DNA of 64,000 bases from Saprospiraceae bacterium. GTDB lineage: Bacteria > Bacteroidota > Bacteroidia > Chitinophagales > Saprospiraceae. Both the position numbers and the translations under genes were made by a program. Below, in pieces: positions 26,335 through 36,387 of the stretch. Positions within the stretch are counted from its first letter, which is position 1; the number at the start of each line of letters is the position of its first letter. Location: assembly GCA_016715965.1 (NCBI GenBank), contig JADJXG010000001.1:3477501-3541500 (forward strand), read 5' to 3'. The notes beneath the pieces are model-generated. The model was not told the origin of the DNA. It saw only the letters and a program-made list of their open reading frames with translations, and did not search any database.

Positions 26335-26342
26335 CAAAGATA
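26335..26342 (-). promoter_or_regulatory. putative -7 box (TATCTTTG) for rpsU
   Basis: The minus strand reads TATCTTTG, the same box as before the tRNA cluster, 24 nt ahead of the rpsU ATG. No well-spaced TTG is seen. Confidence 0.45.
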
Positions 26343-26373
26343 AAAATAAATTCAATTATTGAGCTAAAAATAA

Positions 26374-26408
26374 AAGTGGCTTGTTAAGAATTGTCTAACA
26401 AGCCACTT
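26374..26408 (-). terminator. intrinsic terminator after the first SusC-SusD pair
   Basis: Perfect 13-bp arms (AAGTGGCTTGTTA / TAACAAGCCACTT) with a 9-nt loop, followed on the minus strand by TTATTTTTAG. It closes the SusD transcript just before the rpsU promoter region. Confidence 0.88.
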
Positions 26409-26430
26409 GGATTATTTTATGAAAAGTGGA

Positions 26431-27756
26431 TTACTGGTTGTCCCACCAAACTCGTGTATAAATGTTTACCACATCCGGTGAGGGGCAATTCCTGTTGTAA
26501 AATACTTCGGTTTCTGGATAAGGAAGTCTTCTTGGAATTCTTGTTCCAGAATTTGGAGTAAGAGAAGGAATGTCAGTTCTTCTCCAGTCGGCAAATACTT
26601 CAGGATCCAGATACAATGCAATATACTTTTGGGTCATAATCATTTCTAATGTCAAATTATCAGCTCCGTTGGCTACAGTGGTTTGCGCAATATAGGCATT
26701 GTACTGATCAACAGTAATATTTGCATCAACAAATGACAATTTGATACCTCTTAAATAATCATCATAGGCAGCAGTTTTATCATTGGTTCGAAATTTAGCT
26801 TCTGCTGAAATGAATGCAGCTTCCGTACTTGTTAAAAAAGGCATGGCTCTGTCAGGAGTTAAGATTGGGTGATTTTCATTCAAAGGAGCACCGTAAGTTG
26901 TACTTCTTGGATCTGAAAACTGAGTGAGCAAATCTGAGTACCGGGTTCCAATGGCTATATCATTCCTTTGCTGATTGTATTGAAACCATGGCCCATTTGC
27001 AGTAGAAGCAGCTCCATACACAATTTTTGCATCATTTCCTTCTGCAATGGCACCATTGTTAATTGCTTGTAATACTGCGTTGTAATCACCACTTCTTTTT
27101 GCCAATCTAAGTTTAGCCCTTGCATCTAATGTATTCACGAAAGCAAGCCATTTGCTTGGGTCTCCAGCATACACCAAATCTGCATTTGCGCCTGGATTGG
27201 TGGGTGACTTCGGTTTTCCAAGCTCTGTTTTGGCTGAACTAATTAAGCGGTTAATCTCTCCAAAAATACTTTCCTGGGTATCAAATTTAGGTTGAGATAT
27301 TTCAAGCCCCTTCAGGGCTTCTGAATAAGGGATGTCTCCAAAACAATCTGTAAGAAACAATAAAGTATAGGCCTCTAATGCATCGGCAATTCCAAGATAC
27401 GTGTAAGCCGTTGCGGGATCGGTAAATTTCCTCAATTCCTTAATGTTATTTAGAACTTTTGGGTACAGCAAATGTGACCACATATTGTCCACATTGCTGC
27501 CGACCAAAGTATAGTTGTTGTATGCAACAAATTGTCTGCTAACTCCCGTCAAATGCTGAGTAAATAACCCCAGGTATCTAGAACCATCTCCCCAATAACA
27601 ATAGTTGAGAGACAGCTGGATCGTAGGTAATAATTCAGCTGGAGTAACTGCTACAGGAGAATTGGGATTTGTATTGGAATCCTCAAAATACTTGGTACAC
27701 GAACCAAGTACGAGTACCAGTCCAATCATTAATAATTTTATTGATATCTGTTTCAT
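26431..27756 (-). CDS. SusD/RagB family lipoprotein (SusD-like_2 type)
   Basis: 441 residues with a lipoprotein signal MKQISIKLLMIGLVLVLGSC (Cys20) and an early TNPNSP segment, then VTPAELLPTIQLSLNYCYWG, features of the SusD-like_2 subfamily. SusD lipoproteins form the surface lid over a SusC channel and capture oligosaccharides, peptides or other ligands. It lies 17 bp after its SusC partner. The substrate cannot be read from the sequence; there are no glycoside hydrolases or proteases next to it. Confidence 0.92.
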   Translation of the reverse strand: MKQISIKLLMIGLVLVLGSCTKYFEDSNTNPNSPVAVTPAELLPTIQLSLNYCYWGDGSRYLGLFTQHLTGVSRQFVAYNNYTLVGSNVDNMWSHLLYPKVLNNIKELRKFTDPATAYTYLGIADALEAYTLLFLTDCFGDIPYSEALKGLEISQPKFDTQESIFGEINRLISSAKTELGKPKSPTNPGANADLVYAGDPSKWLAFVNTLDARAKLRLAKRSGDYNAVLQAINNGAIAEGNDAKIVYGAASTANGPWFQYNQQRNDIAIGTRYSDLLTQFSDPRSTTYGAPLNENHPILTPDRAMPFLTSTEAAFISAEAKFRTNDKTAAYDDYLRGIKLSFVDANITVDQYNAYIAQTTVANGADNLTLEMIMTQKYIALYLDPEVFADWRRTDIPSLTPNSGTRIPRRLPYPETEVFYNRNCPSPDVVNIYTRVWWDNQ

Positions 27757-27773
27757 TTTTTCTAACTTTTAAA

Positions 27774-30700
27774 TTAAAATTTAAGATTTAATGTAACTCC
27801 ATAACTTTTTGTGTTAGGGCCTTGGAAATAATCCAATCCTTGACCATTGGAATTTGATCCAACTAAGCTGGTTTCAGGATCGATACCGGTGTACTTAGTA
27901 GATAACCACAAGTTTTGGCCAGATAAAGTAATGGATGCATCTCTGAGCAATCCAAGTTTTGCAATATTCCTTGGAAAAGTATAGGTCAATGCAATATTCC
28001 TAAGTCTAATATAACTTGCATCTTCAATAAAATCTTCCGCGACGATTCCGAATCCTCCGCCATTATCCGTGTACCAATCTTGATCCAATGTTGTTTCAAT
28101 GGTATTTTTTGTTTCTGTAATTACGATATTTCCGTTTGCATCGATTCTGCCGTTCACGCCGTCAAAAACTTTCTTCTCTCCTCTGTTTTCAGTTTCCTTT
28201 GACACCCCGAAGAAAGTCAATGCGCCCCTGGTTCCATTCCACATATCACCTCCTGATTTAATGTCAAATAGAAATGCCAAATTCCAGTTTTTATAGGTAA
28301 AAGAATTATTTATTCCCAGTAAAAAGTCAGGATTTGGATTGCCAAGAACTCTTTGCAAAGGATCTGCCAACGGCTTTCCGTAGTAAAAACTATTTGGATC
28401 ATCATCGATCACCAAGTTGCCATTGTTGTCCCTTAGCCATGCGCCTCCATAAATTTGCGCGTATTCAAATTTCCGGATGATCTTGCCATTTGCATCTTTT
28501 TCAGGTGCTAAATTGTACACAGCAGAGCCTGTAAATCCATCCAAATAAATTTGATCAACATCATCAGAAATCGACAACACAAATGTTTTCCATTTGGTAA
28601 AGTTAAAACCCAAATTCCAATCAAAATTTGCTGTTTTAATAGGAACAAGATTCAAAGAAATGTCTGCTCCGGTTGTTTCCAATTCTCCAGAGTTGATGGT
28701 TGCCCTTTGAAAACCTGTTGATGCACTCACTGGAACTGTAACGATTTGATTGGTTACGTTTCTCCTATAGACGGAAACATCCAAATTGAGTCTATTGTTA
28801 AAAAATCTAAGATCCAAACCGCCCTCAATCTCATTGGCCAGCGATGGTACGAGATCAGTTGCCCCCAAGGCATTGTCTTTAATAAATCCTGTTACCGCAC
28901 CTTTAAATGGAAATCCAATTCCATTTGTCCAACCGTCATTAAGGTCATTTATAGTAAGGGTTGTTGGTGGAACTGTAAAGTTGGTTGATGTAAGATATGC
29001 TGCTGGTGCTCCTGCACCAATGGATGCATAAGACAATCTCAATTTACCGAAGTCCATTTTAGGAATTTTCACTAATTCGCTAAACACAAATCCAAGTGAA
29101 ACTGATGGATAAAACACAGAAATTTGTCCCAGATCAACAGGCTCATCCGGCACAACCAAAGAAGAAAGGTAATCCTGCCTTCCTGTTACATTTAGGAAAA
29201 GATAATCTCTAAATCCTAAAGAGGCGTTTCCAAAAAATCCCAAAGTCTTACTATTGGTCAATGTCCTCACGGTACTAATGGTAGAAGCATTGCCCAGGTT
29301 TGGAAATCCGGCAAAGCTAAATCCATCTCCTTGAATATAGTTGTTGGTCAATTGGCTTTCATACAAGTTTGATCCAAGGGTATATTCCAAAGAAAAATCA
29401 TTGGATAATGCACCTTTACCGCTTGCTGTAAAATAAAGATCCAAATTGCGGAACAGGTAGGTGTCATCAAAAATTCTACCTGCTGGAAATGATCTAGAAT
29501 TAATCTCAAAACTCTGAACCCGATTGTCTGCATAATTGTCCATTCCAAGATTGGTACCTAAGGTAAACCAGTTATGAAATTCATAAGACAATGAAATTCC
29601 CCCTAAAAGACGATTGACATTGTCATTAAATGGGTTATTTCTTACCACCCAATATGGGTTGTCATATCCCCCACCGCCACGATAGTTTCTTTGTCTTCCA
29701 TTGGGCAGATAAATTGCTTCTCTTCGAGTAATCGCATCAGCACCATAACCATTGCTATTGTCAAAACTCATCGGTGTTCTCAACAATCCCAACATCAATC
29801 CTGAGATATTTGAACCCTGTTGTGTTCTTTGTCCACCAGAATTAATGTAGTTGAAACGGAAGTTTAGATTTAATTTATTATTGACCAATTTGCTTCCCAT
29901 ATTTCCACCTATATTGGTTCTCTTGAAATTATTCAAGGGGGTAATTCCATTTTCTGAAAGATGGCCAGCAGAAAGTCTAAAATTTAAAAGTTCAGTTCCA
30001 CCTGAAAAACTGATGTTATTGTTATAGGTTGAACCGCCTTGAAAAAAATCATATTTGTCATAAGGTGAAAACTTGGTTCTGGCGTCTGGATTGGATGCGC
30101 CTACCAAATTACCATTCTGATCATAAGGATTTGTTGTAGCACCATCCCAAAACATGGTATCAGCTAAAGGGCCCCAACTTAAAGATTGACCAGTTGCTGG
30201 TCCATTGTACAATCCGTTCACACCCTGGAGGTATTTATTTTGAAATTCCGGCAATTTATTGTAGGACGAAAATCTAGCCGTTGAATTAAAATCAATGTTC
30301 AATTTACCAGCAGAATTTTTCCCTTTTTTAGTGGTAATCATAATTACCCCATTGGCCCCTTCAGCACCATACAGGGCCGAAGCCGCACCACCTTTAAGGA
30401 CAGAAACACTTTCAATATCATCAGGATTGATGTCAATTCCCCTGTTTGAATTGGATACACCAGCTAAAGACCTTTCAGAGTGATTTTCAGCATTGCTGAT
30501 TCTAACACCATCAATCACCAATAATGCTTCATTATTGCCATTAAAAGTTTTAGCACCTCTCAACACCATTCGCGTTGGGGCACCGGCATTTCCGCTGGAT
30601 TTAATCGCCTGTAATCCAGCAACTTTACCAGATAAAGCTTCTAAAGCACTAACCGTATTGGATTGAGTAATTTCATCCCCGGTTACAGATTGTACTCCGT

Positions 30701-31052
30701 ACCCCAAAGATTTTTGCCCTCTGCTGATACCCAGGGCTGTTATAACGGCTTCTTGCAGTAAAACTCCCTCTTCCAAAGAAATATCGACCATGTTGCTCAC
30801 ACCAAGATTTACCTCCTTAGTTTTAAATCCAGTGTAACTAACAACCAACATCGTTGTACCTTCTGGAACCGATAGCGAATACATCCCATTGACATCTGTA
30901 ATTGTCCCAATGGTCGTTCCTTTTACCACCACATTGGCGCCTATTACAGGGCTGCCAGAATTATCAGTGATGGTGCCCTTCACCATCCGCTGAGCCTCCA
31001 TGACCCCTAGAACAGTGAAAAATAACAGAAAAACAAGATAAATTTTCTTCAT
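27774..31052 (-). CDS. SusC/RagA family TonB-linked outer-membrane protein
   Basis: 1092 residues: signal peptide (1-20), a carboxypeptidase-regulatory-like domain (about 22-100, MVKGTITDNSGSPVIGANV), the plug (about 115-230, with VLRGAKTFNGNNEALLVIDG and VLKGGAASALYGAEGANGV split by the fold) and a large barrel ending in a terminal Phe (LNLKF), the usual outer-membrane insertion signal. It transports the ligand captured by the downstream SusD using TonB energy. The first 100 residues are strikingly like those of the next SusC, while plug and barrel diverge. The 276-bp gap upstream holds a possible promoter and the other pair's terminator. Confidence 0.96.
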   Translation of the reverse strand: MKKIYLVFLLFFTVLGVMEAQRMVKGTITDNSGSPVIGANVVVKGTTIGTITDVNGMYSLSVPEGTTMLVVSYTGFKTKEVNLGVSNMVDISLEEGVLLQEAVITALGISRGQKSLGYGVQSVTGDEITQSNTVSALEALSGKVAGLQAIKSSGNAGAPTRMVLRGAKTFNGNNEALLVIDGVRISNAENHSERSLAGVSNSNRGIDINPDDIESVSVLKGGAASALYGAEGANGVIMITTKKGKNSAGKLNIDFNSTARFSSYNKLPEFQNKYLQGVNGLYNGPATGQSLSWGPLADTMFWDGATTNPYDQNGNLVGASNPDARTKFSPYDKYDFFQGGSTYNNNISFSGGTELLNFRLSAGHLSENGITPLNNFKRTNIGGNMGSKLVNNKLNLNFRFNYINSGGQRTQQGSNISGLMLGLLRTPMSFDNSNGYGADAITRREAIYLPNGRQRNYRGGGGYDNPYWVVRNNPFNDNVNRLLGGISLSYEFHNWFTLGTNLGMDNYADNRVQSFEINSRSFPAGRIFDDTYLFRNLDLYFTASGKGALSNDFSLEYTLGSNLYESQLTNNYIQGDGFSFAGFPNLGNASTISTVRTLTNSKTLGFFGNASLGFRDYLFLNVTGRQDYLSSLVVPDEPVDLGQISVFYPSVSLGFVFSELVKIPKMDFGKLRLSYASIGAGAPAAYLTSTNFTVPPTTLTINDLNDGWTNGIGFPFKGAVTGFIKDNALGATDLVPSLANEIEGGLDLRFFNNRLNLDVSVYRRNVTNQIVTVPVSASTGFQRATINSGELETTGADISLNLVPIKTANFDWNLGFNFTKWKTFVLSISDDVDQIYLDGFTGSAVYNLAPEKDANGKIIRKFEYAQIYGGAWLRDNNGNLVIDDDPNSFYYGKPLADPLQRVLGNPNPDFLLGINNSFTYKNWNLAFLFDIKSGGDMWNGTRGALTFFGVSKETENRGEKKVFDGVNGRIDANGNIVITETKNTIETTLDQDWYTDNGGGFGIVAEDFIEDASYIRLRNIALTYTFPRNIAKLGLLRDASITLSGQNLWLSTKYTGIDPETSLVGSNSNGQGLDYFQGPNTKSYGVTLNLKF

Positions 31053-31220
31053 ATCGTTTTGTTTTAAAATTTCAGATAAAATGGTTGTAATCCGTTATTA
31101 AGTGTGAATTTTTGAAAAATATACACCTAACCGATTATCTTTTAATAATTTATACATTTTGCAGTAGAGACCATATTAAAATCCAAAAACTATTTTTTTC
31201 AAAAATTGATTTAACGTTCA

Positions 31221-31228
31221 CAAAAGTA
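31221..31228 (-). promoter_or_regulatory. putative -7 box (TACTTTTG) upstream of the first SusC
   Basis: The minus strand reads TACTTTTG, 168 nt before the SusC ATG, implying a long 5' leader if used. No clear TTG at the correct spacing. The rest of 31053-31328 is AT-rich with no recognisable gene. Confidence 0.35.
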
Positions 31229-31328
31229 ATATTCAAAATGAATTAATAATTAAATTTAATTGAGGTGAAGAAAAGTACCCGATAAATCATTTAAGAATTA
31301 AAATTTAAAATTACAAATATTCTGAAAT

Positions 31329-31365
31329 AATAAAAGGTCGTTATTGTGAATAACGACCTTTTATT
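31329..31365 (-). terminator. intrinsic terminator after the second SusC-SusD pair
   Basis: Perfect 17-bp arms (AATAAAAGGTCGTTATT / AATAACGACCTTTTATT) around a 3-nt loop. On the minus strand it lies 28 nt after the SusD stop. It isolates the two Sus transcripts from one another. Confidence 0.88.
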
Positions 31366-31392
31366 GTTATAAATAATTGATCCTAGAAATTA

Positions 31393-32850
31393 TCAATAAC
31401 CAGGGTTTTGTGCACAAATTTTGTTTGCCAAAATTTCAGATTGTGGAATTGGCCACAAATAAGCTGGGGAGATTGGCTCTACTTCTCTTATATTGCCTTT
31501 TGCGGGCAAAGTCATTTGCAACCTTTGGAGATCCATACCTCTGAATCCCTCACCTAACAATTCGATCTGACGTTCAAACAAAATTGCATCTATCAAATCT
31601 GCCCCATTCGCAAAATTTGCAGAAGTGTATTCTGTTGCTCCAGCTCTTCTACGCAATTCATTCACCAGTTGGATGGCTCTGTCATCCACGCCCTGGGTTC
31701 TTGCCAAAGCTTCAGCAAGATTCAAAAGCACTTCTGCATAGCGAAGTACAGGTGCATAATCCAAATGTTGAGGCCCAGTTGGAAATTTATGCCAGTACTT
31801 TTTACCAGAGCTTGCGGTGACAATCATTGCTCTTCTTGTGTCTGCATCTTCCCATTTGGTATTGCTAATGATTCCTGCAGGGTTTAGAGAATATTCACCA
31901 TTTCCTGTACCCGTATTAAAATAATGACCCAGTCCATTCTGAGTTCCTGGAAGTGTATTTGGAGTAAACGGCATACTGAAAATATTATCAGAAGACCTGT
32001 ATGGAGATGCAAAGGATGCCGCTACAGTAGCCGGGATTGAATAGGCATTTCCAGATTCAGATTTGAAAGGCGATGCAGTACTGACTATTTTATTTGCTTC
32101 TGCAATAACGTTGGAGTAGTCAGCCATATGAAGATAAACTCTGGTTTTAAGAGCAATAGCAGTATTTCTATGGGCTCTGATTACACCGTTCAGGTCAGCC
32201 CTTGTCAATGGCAAATTCGCTTCAGCAAAATTCAAATCATCCAGGATCTGTGCGTAAGCCTGCTGATTGGTTGATCTTGCTATATCATTCGTACCAGCTC
32301 CAACATTTCCACTGGTGTGTAGGATGATACTCAATTTATCCGTTCCGGCAGAATAAGGATTGCCATATAACTGGCTTAAATAGAAAAATGAAAGTGCTCT
32401 TAAAAATCTTGCTTCCGCAGCATAAGCATTTAGTGTAGCATCGGTTGCACCAAGACCCTTCAGCTTTGTTTCATTCGCTTTTAATCCATCAATAAAAACA
32501 TTGCATCTGTTGATTGCCAAATAGGCATCCACCCATAAATTGGTTACATCATTAACATTAGATGGTTGTACTGTAAAATTCCATACAGAAAATCCGGTTA
32601 CGTTATTTTGCAATTCATTGATAAAATTTTCACCACGAATTTCATGATACACATAATATCTACCGCCTAAAAAGTTTCCACTTCTCACGCTATTGTACAA
32701 TCCTCTTGCTTGAAGCTCAACCCGATCCATGTTATCAAATACGGTCAAATCAGAGAAGTCGGTTACCGGTGCCAAATCCAAGAGTTCATCCCGGCAGGAC
32801 ATCAACAAAAGTGAAGTAAAAAACAACAAATAAAATAATATATTTTTCAT
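31393..32850 (-). CDS. SusD/RagB family nutrient-binding lipoprotein
   Basis: 485 residues from ATG 32850 (MKNILFYLLFFTSLLLMSC, lipobox Cys19). The frame opens 14 codons earlier at the SusC stop, but that extension would spoil the signal peptide. The body shows SusD_RagB features, including TPR-like helices with AEARFLRALSFFYLSQLYG and a C-terminal FERQIELLGEGFRGMDLQRL. It captures ligand for the adjacent SusC. It differs clearly from the other SusD in the window, which belongs to the SusD-like_2 branch. Confidence 0.94.
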   Translation of the reverse strand: MKNILFYLLFFTSLLLMSCRDELLDLAPVTDFSDLTVFDNMDRVELQARGLYNSVRSGNFLGGRYYVYHEIRGENFINELQNNVTGFSVWNFTVQPSNVNDVTNLWVDAYLAINRCNVFIDGLKANETKLKGLGATDATLNAYAAEARFLRALSFFYLSQLYGNPYSAGTDKLSIILHTSGNVGAGTNDIARSTNQQAYAQILDDLNFAEANLPLTRADLNGVIRAHRNTAIALKTRVYLHMADYSNVIAEANKIVSTASPFKSESGNAYSIPATVAASFASPYRSSDNIFSMPFTPNTLPGTQNGLGHYFNTGTGNGEYSLNPAGIISNTKWEDADTRRAMIVTASSGKKYWHKFPTGPQHLDYAPVLRYAEVLLNLAEALARTQGVDDRAIQLVNELRRRAGATEYTSANFANGADLIDAILFERQIELLGEGFRGMDLQRLQMTLPAKGNIREVEPISPAYLWPIPQSEILANKICAQNPGY

Positions 32851-32891
32851 ATTGAATAAATTAGAATTTAAATTAACTGATACATTTAACA

Positions 32892-35800
32892 TTAAAATCC
32901 TACCTGAAGACCAATGGTATAGGCCCTTGCCTGACCAACTGAATTTCTATCAACTCCTGGTGCTACGTTTGAACTACCATTGGTAGAAATTTCAGGATCT
33001 GATCCAGAATAAGAAGTAAACAACAGAGCGTTTTGTGCCTGTACATACATTCGCAATGAAGCAATCCTAATTTTCGAAGTCAAATTGGAAGGCAATGTGT
33101 ATCCCAAACTAAGATTCCTGAGTCTGACAAAGTCACCTTTCTCAACATTTTCAGATATTGGTAATGCAGATCCATTGGATACATTGTCATTGAGAATTAA
33201 TCTTGGGATCGTACCGTTTTTATTTTCAGGAGTCCAGCGATCCAATACATCGGTGTGGTTGTTCCAAAATCTCATGTCTCTCAATCCAGCTTTTGTACCA
33301 TTATAGATATAATTTCCTCCCTGGAATTGGAACATAATACCCAGATCAAAATTAAAAATTCTAAAATTATTATCCAATCCACCAAAATAAGTGGGTAAAG
33401 TAGGGCCCATCACAACACCGCTATTTGCAATGGTCGGTGCGGTTGCGCGACCACTGCCATCAACAAATGTCCAGCGGTCAGCCGCTGCGGCAGAATGATC
33501 ATATTGCACTCTTTTATAAACAAAATTGTCACCTTCCCTGACTCTTAGTAAAAATACACGTCTTCCATTTTCAGGATTTACTCCATCTGTTTGAACAACA
33601 TAAAGACTTCCTACAGATTCTCCCAATCTGGTAATATTCGTCTGTTCCAAAGTGGCAGTAATTCCAACGATATCAGCATTGTTATTTGCAAGTGCATCCA
33701 CAACATTCGTCAACGTGCTAAAATTGCCTCCAATTCTCCATTCAAAATTCTGTTTTCTAATCGGAGTAAAAGAAACGCTTAACTCAATGCCGCTATTGGT
33801 CATGCTACCAACGTTGGTATTAATCGTATTACCTGGAATACCCTTGGAAGGAGATTGTGGAACAGATAAGATTAATCCATCAATTAAATTTTGATAATAA
33901 GCAAATTCTACTTGCAATTTATCTTGCCATAATCCAGCTGAAAATCCAATGTCCAATTTTTTGCTACTTTCCCAAGTCAAATCTGGGTTTCCGACCTGAC
34001 TAAATTGTAAAGTAGGATTCTCATGATACAAAGTAGAATTAAATAAAGACAAGGATGCATAATCAGCAACGCCATTGTTGCCAACTAAACCATAACTTGC
34101 TCTGATTTTAAAGAAATTGATCAAATCACCAATTCCATTTTTCCAATAATTATCCTCACTTAAGACATAACCCAAAGACCCGCCATAGAAGTCGCCAAAT
34201 TTCTTGCCAGTCGCGAATGCTGAAAAACCATCCCTGCGGTAATTAAATGTTGCGTATAATCTGTCCATAACTCCCACGTTTACCCTGGAGAGAACAGAGC
34301 TTAGGTAATTTTCAGTTTGAAAATTAAATGCAGGGTTTATTGTGGTATAGTTGCCTTGAAAAGTTGTGAAAAACTGATCAGAAATTCCGATTCGCTGTGC
34401 TCCCCAACGGTCTCTGGAAGTATATTGCTCTTCAGTTCCAGCCAATAATCCAATTTTTACACTGTTGTTCACATTGAAATCGTAGGTCAACAAATTTTGT
34501 AAATTCCATCTTCTGAGTTTGTCAAAGGTATTTTCGGCAAATCCATTTTGCGGCTGGCCATCACCATGTCTTGCATCCCAAAATGTATGATTTTCAATGG
34601 ACAGAACATCTGATCCAAAACTGCTTCTTAGCTTCAATCCTTTAAGTAAGGTGAGTTCTCCAAAAATATTCCCAATAAAATGGTTACCATCCGAATTATG
34701 TCGGTTGTTGTCCAATAAAAATGCTGGATTATAGAATCCAATTCGATTGCTACCATTGGCCATTGGACCAATCATGTTGGCACCACCCAAAACAATATTG
34801 TAACCGATACCAGCGCCTGGGTCATACGCACCTCTTCCATCTGCCGTTCTGATATAAGGTGAAACGATGGGTGCAGTAATCAAAGGGAGTCTTCCCAACC
34901 CGGCAGTAGCGAAGGATTGACCATCCAATGAACCTGTATTTGGTGCCTGGTTGCTTGAAAAAGCATAATTTAAGTTGGTTCCAATTTTCAAGAAATTAAA
35001 CAATTGGTGATCAAAATTCAACTTGGCGCTGGTTCTGGAAAATTCATTCCCTTTGATCATACCTTCCTGAGCTGTATGTCCAACAGATAAATAATAATTT
35101 GACTTCTCATTTGCACCTGAAAAATTTAAATTATGGTTGTGAGAAAGTCCTGTTTGCATAACATAATCATACCAATTGGTATTTACTTGTTCGCCATTGA
35201 TATCAAGTGAAGGTTTGAAAAAGTCAGCAGCTCCACCCGCATTTACCGAAGCCTCATTTTTAACTAAAAGATATTCATCTGCATCCAATATGTCAAAAAG
35301 TCTGACCGGTTGACTCCAACCAACCCAGGCATCATAATTAACAGCAGACTTGCCTTGCTTACCCTTCTTCGTGGTGACTAAAATAACTCCATTCGCAGCT
35401 CTTGATCCGTATATTGCAGAAGCAGAAGCGTCTTTGAGAACTTCAATGCTCTCAATATCACCTGGATTTATATTTGTCAATGGGTTGTAAGCCGAAGAGT
35501 TATTTCCTGATCTTAAATTTCCCGAGTATGTGGGAATTCCATCAATCACAATAAGCGGTTGAGAGCTTAGATTAATGGAATTTGCACCTCTGATCCGAAT
35601 CACGGGAGGATTGTTCAATACACCATTTGGTGTTGTAATGTTTACACCGGCTGATCTGCCCTGTAAAGCCTGATCGAATGATTGAATGGGCATTAATGCG
35701 ATGTCTTCCCCTTTAACCTGAGAAATCGATCCCGTCAAACTGGACTTCCTTTGAGTACCATAACCCACAACAAGGACTTCATCAAGGATTTTTCCTTCTA

Positions 35801-36080
35801 CAATTGAAAAATCAAGGATGTCAGATACCCCAAGATCCAACTCTTTCGATTCGTACCCGGCATAACTTACAACAATTGATTTTGCATCAGCAGGGACATT
35901 CAAAGAATATTGACCATCAGAATTGGTAACTGTTCCAATGGCAGTTCCCTTGACGACGACGTTTGCTCCAATCACCGGAGTACCGGAATTGTCAGTGACA
36001 GTTCCCTTCACCATTCTCTGCGCCTCAGAGACACCTAGAATAGCAATAAATAGCAGAAAAACAAGATAAATTTTCTTCAT
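32892..36080 (-). CDS. SusC/RagA family TonB-linked outer-membrane protein
   Basis: 1062 residues: signal peptide (1-20), carboxypeptidase-regulatory-like domain (about 22-100), the SusC hallmark EVLVVGYGTQRKSSLTGSIS (about 108-127), plug with IRIRGANSINLSSQPLIVID and VLKDASASAIYGSRAANG, and a barrel ending GLQVGF. It imports the ligand presented by the downstream SusD. Its first 27 coding bases are identical to those of the other SusC, and the whole N-terminal domain is highly similar, which points to duplication or gene conversion confined to that part. Confidence 0.96.
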   Translation of the reverse strand: MKKIYLVFLLFIAILGVSEAQRMVKGTVTDNSGTPVIGANVVVKGTAIGTVTNSDGQYSLNVPADAKSIVVSYAGYESKELDLGVSDILDFSIVEGKILDEVLVVGYGTQRKSSLTGSISQVKGEDIALMPIQSFDQALQGRSAGVNITTPNGVLNNPPVIRIRGANSINLSSQPLIVIDGIPTYSGNLRSGNNSSAYNPLTNINPGDIESIEVLKDASASAIYGSRAANGVILVTTKKGKQGKSAVNYDAWVGWSQPVRLFDILDADEYLLVKNEASVNAGGAADFFKPSLDINGEQVNTNWYDYVMQTGLSHNHNLNFSGANEKSNYYLSVGHTAQEGMIKGNEFSRTSAKLNFDHQLFNFLKIGTNLNYAFSSNQAPNTGSLDGQSFATAGLGRLPLITAPIVSPYIRTADGRGAYDPGAGIGYNIVLGGANMIGPMANGSNRIGFYNPAFLLDNNRHNSDGNHFIGNIFGELTLLKGLKLRSSFGSDVLSIENHTFWDARHGDGQPQNGFAENTFDKLRRWNLQNLLTYDFNVNNSVKIGLLAGTEEQYTSRDRWGAQRIGISDQFFTTFQGNYTTINPAFNFQTENYLSSVLSRVNVGVMDRLYATFNYRRDGFSAFATGKKFGDFYGGSLGYVLSEDNYWKNGIGDLINFFKIRASYGLVGNNGVADYASLSLFNSTLYHENPTLQFSQVGNPDLTWESSKKLDIGFSAGLWQDKLQVEFAYYQNLIDGLILSVPQSPSKGIPGNTINTNVGSMTNSGIELSVSFTPIRKQNFEWRIGGNFSTLTNVVDALANNNADIVGITATLEQTNITRLGESVGSLYVVQTDGVNPENGRRVFLLRVREGDNFVYKRVQYDHSAAAADRWTFVDGSGRATAPTIANSGVVMGPTLPTYFGGLDNNFRIFNFDLGIMFQFQGGNYIYNGTKAGLRDMRFWNNHTDVLDRWTPENKNGTIPRLILNDNVSNGSALPISENVEKGDFVRLRNLSLGYTLPSNLTSKIRIASLRMYVQAQNALLFTSYSGSDPEISTNGSSNVAPGVDRNSVGQARAYTIGLQVGF

Positions 36081-36387
36081 ATCGCTTGGTTTAATTTAAA
36101 AGAATTACGTGTGGTTAAAATTCCAAAATGAAATTGGAATGGATTGAATTTGATTAAATTCTGCTCTAAATAATTATATAGATTTGATAATCAAATATTT
36201 TTATATAATATAATTATTGTATATTAATTATAAATTCAATGAACTCGAATTATCCTGTCAAATAATTCAATTGCAAAGTTACCATTACGTCAAAATTATC
36301 ATAATTTTTTGATAATTTTTTTCTCAATAGTGACTTAATTATCCGAGAAGAAAGTAAATTGAAGGGAATCCGATCGTTTTTATATCT
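36081..36387 (-). promoter_or_regulatory. 307-bp AT-rich upstream region of the second SusC, with two -7-like boxes
   Basis: No gene is visible. The minus strand carries TAACTTTG at 36281-36274 and TAATTTTG at 36298-36291, both fitting TAnnTTTG, about 195-215 nt before the SusC start. A long leader is therefore likely. No clear terminator for pdxJ is seen. Confidence 0.4.

Noticed and set aside
26431..36080. The Sus region considered as a polysaccharide utilisation locus
   Set aside because: There are no glycoside hydrolase, sulfatase, polysaccharide lyase or sigma/anti-sigma genes adjacent, so a glycan role cannot be supported.
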